Shown here piece by piece: positions 50,387 to 59,300 of a stretch of 64,000 bases of DNA. Positions within the stretch are counted from its first letter, which is position 1. Each line of letters begins with the position of its first letter. The position numbers and the translations under genes were made by a program. Under the pieces are notes generated by a model. The model searched no databases. It saw only the letters and a list, made by a program, of their open reading frames with translations, and had not been told where the DNA came from. The stretch lies in the NCBI GenBank assembly GCA_036925085.1, contig JAUPFP010000024.1, forward strand, positions 1,081,001 through 1,145,000. Reading direction: 5' to 3'. The DNA comes from Brachycybe producta. Taxonomy: Eukaryota > Arthropoda > Diplopoda > Playtdesmida > Andrognathidae.

Positions 50387-52214
50387 ATGTCTTTTCAGGA
50401 TGCCGCATTTAAGGTTGGTTTTGATTTACTTCATTTAAAAAAAAAGTCTGTTGACATTCTTTTCATATTTTTTAATCAAAAGCCACGAGTTGAATTTCAT
50501 CAAAACCCTGTCGAAACTATTCCCAAGTCGTCACTTCATAAACTAAAGCATTCGCAGCGAAGTATCGAAGATAAAAATGTCTCGAACGGTCTTCTGGACA
50601 AATTTTACGACTCCAAATATTCCGTGATTGGCAAAGTGTTGTGGCTCACAATTCTCATTGTGTGTTTAGCGTTGACAGTGATGCAGATTTCAAACAGAAT
50701 TTGTCACTATTTGTCTCAACCTGTAACAGCAATAGTTGAAATCGAACGCACTCATGCGATCGATTTTCCGCACATCACTTTATGTAACCGAGAACCATTC
50801 TTGAGGTCTGCCATTATGAAACTACGTCAAGAGGTTGGATATCGTCGTGGAAAATCTAGTGATTCCATTACGATGAACGACCTCATGGAAGAATACGGCA
50901 TCGACTTTCTTTGGGAGAATGCTTCTTACAATGTGCCTGATATGTTACTCGAAGTAAGCCACCGATTGGTCACCATTTACTTGATGACTATAAAATTGTA
51001 CTTCTTGTGAACTTTCGTAGTGTTTCTATTCTCGGAAAACGTGCAACACTTACGGTGACTGGGTTCCGATCAAGACTGTTTTGGGAGTTTGCCACACGTA
51101 CCAACTGGGCACGTACCATGCAACCCGTAATCTTAATATCCTTGTTTGATAATTCATACATGGTTATCCATTGATTTAGGTCGTCCAAATCGTATAACCG
51201 GACCGTACACTGGACTCTACATAGACATAAAGGAGGATTCCAAACAAACTAATGACACATCAAGAGGCTGGAAAGTTAGTTGTAATTATAATGTAACTCT
51301 TAAGTGATTGAGCTACCTTTCTAGTTTCTAAAACACATTCATGGTTTTTCTTTAATTTTGCACCTGAAAGATAGAATAATCAAGAGTTCAGTTCGATAGG
51401 CGTTTTGTACTTTAAAAGCATCTCAAGTGTTCCAATTTCAGTTGATTGTACATCATTCGAAAGAGTATCCTGGTGTTATGGTTAAAACTAAAGGCGCCAC
51501 TTTCTATCCTGATTCGAGAGCGGACATGGTTCTCATTTTACGAGAGGTACGGGAGATGATCACGGTGTCTGTAACACTGTTCATGATAACTTATGTTTCT
51601 TCATTTTTCTTAGTTTCATAAGGTTAGCACTCGCGCTAAGCCGTGCCTGGATGATCCCGACTACCAGCTGACTGAATGTTTTGCTCGGTGCCTCTATCAG
51701 GCCATAGCCGAAAACGTTTCGTGCCAGTGTGTACCTCAAAGCGCCACTTGGTATCTCGCATGAAGCTAACCGTCTATTCCTTTCTCCTAACATACGAATC
51801 AGATTGCCGTACATGAACCTGGCAAACGTTCCTCGGTGTAACACATCAGCTACGTACAACGCAGCTGTACGTTTACAGGACCTAAGCTTACTGAGTGGCG
51901 ACACTTGGGCCGAACGTAAGTGTCACTGTCCTCGTCCGTGCCGAGAATACATCTATGGCACGAGAACGGACTTAAGGTGGTGGCCTAACGACGTGCGTAC
52001 GGTAATAAGGGTTTATTATGAGCATCTAATGTACGAGTCCGTGCAGGAACAACTAACGTACGGTCTCGTCCCTTTACTGTGCGACATTGGAGGCACGTTG
52101 GGTTTATTTTTAGGGGTTTGTGTCCTCACTTTGTTTGATACTTTAGAAAGTGCGATCGGGTCGCTGATCAGGAATAGGATCAGGTCTAACGCCGTAGTCA
52201 AACAATGTTTCTAA
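50387..52214 (+). CDS. DEG/ENaC/ASIC-type channel subunit, downstream tandem copy
   Basis: Paralogue of the preceding channel gene, starting 558 bp after its stop. Exons: 50387-50413, 50483-50953, 51021-51108, 51180-51274, 51442-51546, 51614-51726, 51803-52214 (TAA), giving 436 residues. Internal exons match the upstream copy in phase and nearly in length (105 and 113 nt identical). TM1 is about 56-77; then FPHITLCN, CHCPRPC, VRVYYEHLMYES and LLCDIGGTLGLFLGVCVLTL. The intron after 51108 uses a GC donor. The intron 51727-51802 (76 nt) explains an apparent frameshift before LPYMN. The 69-nt segment 50414-50482 is taken as an intron because its borders are good and removing it gives the same length as the paralogue. 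Like its neighbour it lacks His-Gly before TM1 and has G-V-C at the filter. Pro replaces the small residue at the degenerin position. Start codon is uncertain; CAG at 50396-50398 could be an acceptor for an upstream exon. Confidence 0.92.
51109..51179 (+). other. GC-AG intron in the downstream channel gene
   Basis: The exon ends CAACTGG and the intron begins GCACGT. The acceptor is ATTTAG at 51179. The same phase-1 position in the paralogue has a normal GTGTGT donor (48236). No GT nearby gives the required phase. Confidence 0.75.
51290..51425. mobile_element. Family-A right arm inside an intron of the downstream channel gene
   Basis: CTCTTAAGTGATTGAGCTAC, CTTTCTAGTTTCTAAAACAC and GAAAGATAGAATAATCAAGA make up most of the 167-nt intron 51275-51441. 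Confidence 0.75.
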
Positions 52215-52501
52215 ATCAGATTGTTAATTAATAATATAATATAAAGGATTATCCGATTTAAAGGACACCACAGTTTATGTTGCAAACAAATTTGAAAATC
52301 AGTCATTCTGCAAATTTCTAGTCAATCTGCGAAATTTCAGGTATTTTGCATACATTGCCAAAAAAAAAAAAAGGTAAAACTAGTCAATATGTAGATTATG
52401 GATTGAATTGGTAGTTTTGACCAGTGAAATTAGCAAAATGAATGTTTTTTTCCCAAATTTAGGTATGAGCCTAGTTCAATATTATGTTCTGTGTTATTTA
52501 A

Positions 52502-52507
52502 AATAAA
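52502..52507 (+). promoter_or_regulatory. Candidate poly(A) signal, downstream channel gene
   Basis: AATAAA lies about 290 nt after the stop codon and is the first clear hexamer. Confidence 0.45.
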
Positions 52508-52837
52508 ATGATCGATCGTGTTTTATTTCATGTGCCTATTTTTTTAATTTGATGAGATGAAACGATGGATGCATTTGAGGCTAGACGTCAATTGTTGCAT
52601 TGCCTCACTGCGTTCTTTGATCGGCGGCCGTCGCTAGCCAATGTTGAATTTTGACACATTATTATTATTGATTAAATTTGAATTCCAAATGAAGGTATAG
52701 CGTTTTATTTGGGGATTTTGGTGGTTGCATTGGGTTCTCAAATAATGAAAGTTGTATATTTTTATGGCATGGACAACTTTTAATGGATGTTTCCAAATTT
52801 CATGTACATTTTTTAATGTTAAGTGTATTGGGAGGTT

Positions 52838-53205
52838 GAGGCGCTCGGTTTTTAATTTACTATTTAAAAACTAGAAAGTACACGGAAATTTCCTTAAAGG
52901 GTTATGTTTATGGATTCGTTTTGTAGTTTCTTGTTAATTTTCATTCATTTCTACAGAGCTGTTTAGTTTTTAGAAAATATTTCGTGTTTTGATCTCCTAA
53001 TGAATGTTAAGTGAATGAAGAGGTCTTGATGAGCTCGATTTTTAATTCACTATTTAAAAACTAGAAGGTACACAGAAATTTCCTTTTATGGCTACGTTTG
53101 TAGATATGTTTTCTTGTTTCTGCTCAAATTTCATTCATTTCTACAAAGCTGTTTAGTTTTTATAAAATATTTCCTATTTTCGACCTTTCTATGTTTCATT
53201 AGGGG
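52838..53205. repeat. 190-bp tandem duplication
   Basis: Two direct copies (52838-53027, about 53028-53205) share GCTC followed by TTTTTAATT, ACTATTTAAAAACTAGAA, CACGGAAATTTCC/CACAGAAATTTCC and CTACAGAGCTGTTTAG-like blocks. A third partial start is seen at about 53208. Confidence 0.8.
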
Positions 53206-54519
53206 AATTGAGGTGCTGGGGTTTTAATATATGAAGTGACGTCACACCATTGGGAAAAATCGATGAATAATAGAATTATGAAGTAATGGATTATGTGCCG
53301 ACAACGAATTAATGCGCATGCGCGACTATTATACCGTTAAAAGTCTATACAATAGTATATGTACACTAATAGGTGGCGCTATCTTATATTTGGTTTATTC
53401 TGCTAGACATTTATTTTTAAAATGGAAACCCTGTACAAAATACATGTACACTACCAGATGGAGCCACCATTCAAAATGTTGCCTATATGGTCTAAGGTGT
53501 AGCTAAGTTGTTTTATAGTGTGGCGTTGAAATTTTCATCTGGTGACTAGAAATTGCTATAGGATTTTTAACACTGTGCGCTCCATTTGAGCGCCCAACTA
53601 ATTGACCGCTGAAATGTATGACGTCACATAACATTCTTCGCCATGTAGCAATTAATGCAATAAACTTTAAAATTAATTGATACCCAATGATACAAAATTG
53701 ACAGGTTTAAAATTGATTAAAATGTAATTAGAAAAAAATTCGGTTTCATCCAAATTTAATTTAAAAACAAATGAGAAAAAAAAATTCCACAGTGTCCAAA
53801 TTAAATTAAAATCTAATTAGAAAAAAAAAAATTCTGCAACTTTGTAATATATGAATAAAACTCAAGGTTGCAGGTTAGGCTTAAGCATCGACTTTGGTTT
53901 GTTTCATATAGAAGAGGGGAGGGAGTCTATTATGCATAGGCCTATGATAATATCAAAATTTCATTTGAAATCAAAAGTTGTAATTTATATTTCGTTTTAG
54001 TGTAAATCTATAACTATTAATTAAATTATTACAAGGAGAATAAGTTTAATAATGCAGAAAATAGACATTTTTAAAATTATTTTTCTGATATTTTTTTTAA
54101 AATTAAAAGATTTTTAGTTTTATTTTAATGAAAAAATTCAAATTAAGCTTAAAAATTTATTTACTGAGAATTTCACTATAATTGGCGATAATATGCAAGA
54201 AAACTTTAAAATATAATATTTAGGCACTAAGATTCAATGTAACAGCTGATCCGTTCTACAAACGAAAATGGTGGAAATCTGCTTTAACATTACTTCTATG
54301 TAATGCCTAACCTGTATAAAGTTTACCTTTTTTTGCTTTGACGTCATCAATTGAGCTAGAGCTCGTTTATTGAGATGGGTTGGCGCATTAATGCTGCCAA
54401 TGAAGCCGCCATGTTTATGCCACCGCTAAGTGAATGATATAATAAATTTACATAAGAAATTCTGAGAAAATTTACATTTTTTATGACAACTTTCTTTAGG
54501 ATGAACATTAGGTAAAAAT

Positions 54520-54690
54520 TTAAAGTGTTTTAGAAACTAAAATAGTAGTTGATAATTAAGAAAGAAAAATAATTAATTTTTATGACCGTTTGAACCAAGG
54601 ATGATACAACAGAAATCAGAGTTTTAGGAAACTAAAAAAAAACAAGATAGCTAACACATTTATTGACTCAGAAACATGAAAATAACGTCT
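54520..54690. mobile_element. Family-A MITE remnant
   Basis: AAAGTGTTTTAGAAACTAAA with AGTAGTTGATAATTAAG, then CTCAGAAACATGAAAATAAC. Both arms are decayed. Confidence 0.5.
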
Positions 54691-54946
54691 TATTTATCGC
54701 TAAAATGTGTAGATTATTTTTTGTATGATGACATTTTGTTGTCTTTCAACCTGTTCTTAAATTATTATTTTTTTTTTACGTAAAAACAGCTAAAAATTTA
54801 ATGTTAAGTAGACTTAATTAGGAATGCACGGACTGCAGTTGGTCAGAAAATGTCGGTAATGCGGAGACAGGAGGTTTAAATTGAGCGCATTGCATAAACA
54901 AGGTTATCTAAATTTCAAGCGGGCAGAAGCTAATTTTTGGTTTTGC

Positions 54947-55139
54947 ACAGGCATCTGTAGACAGCTTTAGAAATTCTTTGGCTCCGTCCTTTTATGAGCG
55001 TCGTCAATTTCTAATTGGTTTGTTACTGGGTTTGATGTCACATGTCCCGCCCTTTTTATTTCTAATTGGTTGATATTTGGTTTGACTCTCATAAAAGTGC
55101 GGAGCCAAAATAATTCTGAAGCTGTCTTCAGATGCCTGT
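54947..55139. mobile_element. Promoter-motif MITE upstream of slo
   Basis: Arms ACAGGCATCTGTAGACAGCT and GCTGTCTTCAGATGCCTGT. Interior: two ATTGG, CCCGCCC, and the CRE variant TGATGTCA. It ends about 540 bp upstream of the slo start codon, so an effect on slo transcription is possible but untested. Confidence 0.85.
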
Positions 55140-55407
55140 GTTTTTAGATTTGCAGTTTCTTGGTCTTCTTCCATTTGATTCCGTCAGTCAGCTGATTTGG
55201 TTGTTGTTATATTTCATCGTTGGCGCGATGCTGATCTTAATACGAAATCGCTTTTTATCATCTATTACTACTTGTTCATGTTGTAACAATAATAATAATA
55301 ATACGAAAGAAGAGGACGACGACGAAGGAGAAGGTGAAAAGAAGAAGAAGACGACGACGACGACGACCGCGTCCTTCACCGAAGAGAAAGAAGAAGTATG
55401 GCCGTGA

Positions 55408-55679
55408 GAATGAGAGTTACGATGAGGGGCTATCTAACGTTGGATTTAAGTCCTCATTAAAACACAATTTTGATTTCAAGAGAGAAAAAGTGATTTAATA
55501 TATTTTGTGCCGTTGTTGTGTTCGTGTGTTTTGTGCCGTAAAAGTGTGGAGAGAGAGAGAGAGAGAGAGCGTGTGTTTTTTTTTTCTTAAATAAAGGAGA
55601 AGCTAAGCTTTGTTTTACGGTCTCAACTCCGGTGTCCGTAGAACGAAAACGAAAGAGCGAGCGAGTGAGCGAGATTATA
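55408..55679 (+). promoter_or_regulatory. slo: Probable slo leader/5'UTR
   Basis: The region directly upstream of the slo start ATG has a GA run (about 55549-55569) and a poly-T stretch, then a less AT-rich stretch leading into the coding exon. No TATA box is convincing. A CCAAT/GC-box-bearing MITE ends at 55139, about 540 bp upstream of the ATG. The transcription start is not determined. Confidence 0.4.
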
Positions 55680-56290
55680 ATGCTTATGACAACGAGCGCG
55701 GCGAGTACGGTGGTGGTGGATCCATCGTCGCCGTCAAACTCAAGTTTAATCTCCGACGATTGTATTAAAGAAAGAAAATGGTGGTGTTTTCTATTATCGA
55801 GTATTTTTACGTTTCTTTGTGGTCTTTTTGTGGTGCTTTTGTGGCGTTTTCTCGCCTTTTTATGTTGTCGCAAAGATGGTGCTTCGGACTCTTACAGTCA
55901 AACGGACTTCAAACAGAAGCAAATGACCACTCCACAACCAAGAGGATCAAGTGGAGGAGGACCAAGTGGAGCCGCTTTACCCTCGTCAGAAGCGGACAAA
56001 CAGAACGAAATCGAGATTGGTTTTATGACGGAAGCAAAAGATTGGGCTGGAGGATTAATATCTGGACAGACAACCACTGGTCGTATTTTGGTCAGTATTT
56101 TCCCCTCCCTCCCATTCGAAACTGACTCTTATTTCATTTTATTTATCAAACAGAGAATCTAGAAAAATTAATAAAATTAGAAATAATCACTTTTATTTAT
56201 TATAAAAGAGCGCAAGAAAGAAAAAAAATGGAGAAAGATGGAAAAAAAAAATTTTTTTTCGCTCTCATTTTTGTGTTTTTTCATTTTTCC

Positions 56291-56323
<33 letters not shown>

Positions 56324-59300
56324 AAATAAGTAGTACTGCGCATGCGCCAAACTGCATTTCGCTGTTGGAGGGAATAAAGGGGAGGTGGGTGGAGCTTTAA
56401 TAGACTCGAATCGATAGGAAGAAAGATAACGTATATATAGGGTATAGGGATAAATAAATCCCTATATTCCCTGGTTTTTTTTCAGTTGTTGTTGTTGCTT
56501 GGCTTCTTTCCAATGGTGGTGGTGGTGGTAAGAAAAAGGCAAAGAAGAAAATGAAAAGATGATGATGATGATGATGATGATGATGAAGAAAACAAGAAGG
56601 CAAAAGTCTTCTTCTTTTGAATCAGAAGACAATCTTTTGAATGATTTTTTTTAGATCTTTGAAAATGTGAAGAAGAAGAAGAAGAAAAGGGAATTGAGGG
56701 ATGAAATGCGAAATGGGGAGGTGAAATTACCAAAAAAATAGACAAAATAGGCGAGTGAAAAATACAGGCATCTGTAGACAGCTTCAGAATTTCTTTGGCT
56801 TCGCCCTTTTACGAGCGTCAGACCAATTATAAATAAAAAGGGCGGGGCATGTGACGGCAGACTCCGTAACAAACCAATTAGAAATTGATGACGCTCATAA
56901 AAGGGGGCGAGTCCAAAGAAATTCTGAAGCTGTCTACAGATGCCTGTAGTGAAAACGCAAAATGGGTCGGAATAAATTTGAAAAAAAAAAAAGAGGCAGG
57001 TCAAATGCGAAAAGAGGAGGAGGTTTATGAGCGTCAGACCAAATATCAACTAATTAGAAATTTAAAAGGGCGGGGCATGTGACCTCAGACAAAATAACAA
57101 ACCAATTAGAAGTTGCCGTTTCTCATCAAAAGGGGCGGGGCAAACGACTGCATCTTGCTGAGCACACTTGCCTGTTGCAAAGTTGTGTTTAAAATGCGAA
57201 AAAGGAGTGGATTGAATACAAAAAAAGAGTGGAAAACTGTCGGTGAGATGCAAAACGAGTCAGTAATGGGTTCAATCCCCATGTAGTGTGAAATATATTT
57301 TCAAATATTTCAGAAGGTGGCACATTGGACAAACAAACAAATTAATGAAGTTAAATAAAAACGAGTAATAAAAAGGGCTGGTAAGGAGACAGGCAATTAG
57401 AAAACGGAACAAACAGAAGTTGGTTCCGCCCCTTTTTATGACGAACCACACAACAAACCAATTAGAAGTTGCCGGTCGTCATAACAAGGGCGGAGCCAAC
57501 GTCTGTTTATCCCGATTTCTAATTGTCTGTGGTAAGGAGTGATTACATTGCGAAAAAAAAAAAGGTTAGATAAATGCAAAAACGGTTGTGGGGAAAATGG
57601 TAGGTAAATGTGAAAAGTGTGTGTAAAATCCGAAAAGGGGTTTTTACAAATACAAAAATCGGTAGGTAAATTGCAACAAAAAAGGGGGGGGGGGAGGAGA
57701 GGGGGCGTGGTAAATGCGAAATAAGGAGAAAATTGAAATAATTGGAAATGCAAAGAACAATCAGGTAAAATATGAAAAAAGGAGAGCAATTAATAAGCAA
57801 TTGCATTCACTTTCATTGGTTGCTGAAGTCACATCATGACGTTAGTTGTTCGTATGTGACGTCATACAGTATGTTGGGTATGCAAAACGTGTCTTTGTGG
57901 ATGAATGCTGTCGTTATCCGTAAACGTTAACGTGACTTTTAAATAAAATAAAAGGTTTAGAAATATTAGGCAAAAAAAAAAAGAGAAAATATAAATTTAT
58001 AATTTAAAAGTGAATAGAGGGGTTTATTTTTAATTCTTCAGAGAGAGAGAGAGAGATGAGAGAGAGATGAGAGATGAGAGAGAGAGAGAGAGATGAGAAA
58101 GAGAGAGAGAAAAGGAGAGACTTGTCTCCTTTATATCTAAATATACCTTTTTCTTAAAAAAGGAGAAAAATCACTTTGAAGAAGAGGACAGATTATTTTG
58201 AGAACGGGAATCCAACATTTTCTCTCCCTTCTTCCCTCTATTCCGCACCCTAGCCTCCCATTTTTTCCCCCCAATCAACTGTTGAGCTCAACCACACCGA
58301 AAGAAAAAAACCTCAAAATACACCTAAAGAAAGAGATTACTGAATGAGAGGTGCATTCGCAAACGATTACATTTTGTAGAAGAAATGATGTCAGACATGA
58401 TGATGTCAGTGAATGCGTGTTTTGTCAGCTCTGCCTCTGAGAGAGATAGAGAGAGAGAGGGGATGTATTTGAGGCTATTTTTTTTTTCAACCAAACGTTT
58501 TGAGAAAGTTTTTACGGAAATGGTTGCAGAGACGATACCGTAAACAAGAGTTATCAGTGTGTAAGTTCCTCCTTCTCCCCCACCTTTGACATTTAATGAG
58601 GGTTTTTCCCTCCTTCTCCCCTCTTAACATTCCCCTCCCCTCCCCCCCCCCCCCCCTAACCTCTCTCTCTCTCTCTCCTTATGATTTGTTTATTTTATAA
58701 AGGAGAGTGGGTGTATGTGGGGAGGAGGAGGAGGAGGAGGAGGCTAATAATTAATTATTCACACAAACGTCCATTTGTGTATTGTGAATTGAGAGACACT
58801 TCGTCAATACTTTGTTATTTTCATTTTCCTACGTTTCAATTTTTTATAAGTCACGAATATGTATTTTCATATTTTTTTTAATATCATTTTTTAATATCAC
58901 TTTTTTGACTCATCTGTGTTTTTTTTTCCTACTCTCGTCCACTCCTCCTCCTCCTCCTCCTACTCTCCCACACATTGCTTTTTACACAAATGAAAAACGT
59001 TCACCTGAACTGAAACGGTGGTCCATCCTTCTGTGTAATCTTGTGTTTACATTCAAATTCAGAATCGATTAAAATGGTTTTCATTTTCAATTTCAAAGAA
59101 AAAAAAAGAAAAGGTGCTTTTAAGGGCCTTTGCACACAGGCGACTTAGAAATTGATTGTCGAATGTGAGCTAAAGATGGCGTCCATCCATAGAAAATACA
59201 TTGTGACCGAAAGCCTAGCGACCTTCGACTTCATTTTGTCGTCGAAAAAAAATCTTTCAAAAGTTGTCTTTATGCCACAACCCTCTAAGGGAGTTGGAAC

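Larger units (their letters stand above)
52215..55679. other. Intergenic region between the channel pair and slo
   Basis: It contains the 3'UTR of the second channel gene, a 190-bp tandem duplication (52838-53205), a family-A MITE remnant (54520-54690), a promoter-motif MITE (54947-55139) and the slo leader. About 53210-54520 is AT-rich with nothing I can name. Confidence 0.65.

Noticed and set aside
51727..51802. Apparent frameshift and stop in the downstream channel gene before LPYMN
   Set aside because: A 76-nt GT-AG intron removes it, at the same position and phase as in the upstream paralogue, so the gene is intact.
55132..55407. 91-codon frame with a hydrophobic stretch upstream of slo
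   Set aside because: Its ATG lies in the end of a MITE, the second half is Asn/Lys/Thr microsatellite sequence, and no family is recognisable.
57265..57285. tRNA-like T-arm ATGGGTTCAATCCCCAT
   Set aside because: No A box, acceptor stem or anticodon arm fits the 60-70 bases upstream.
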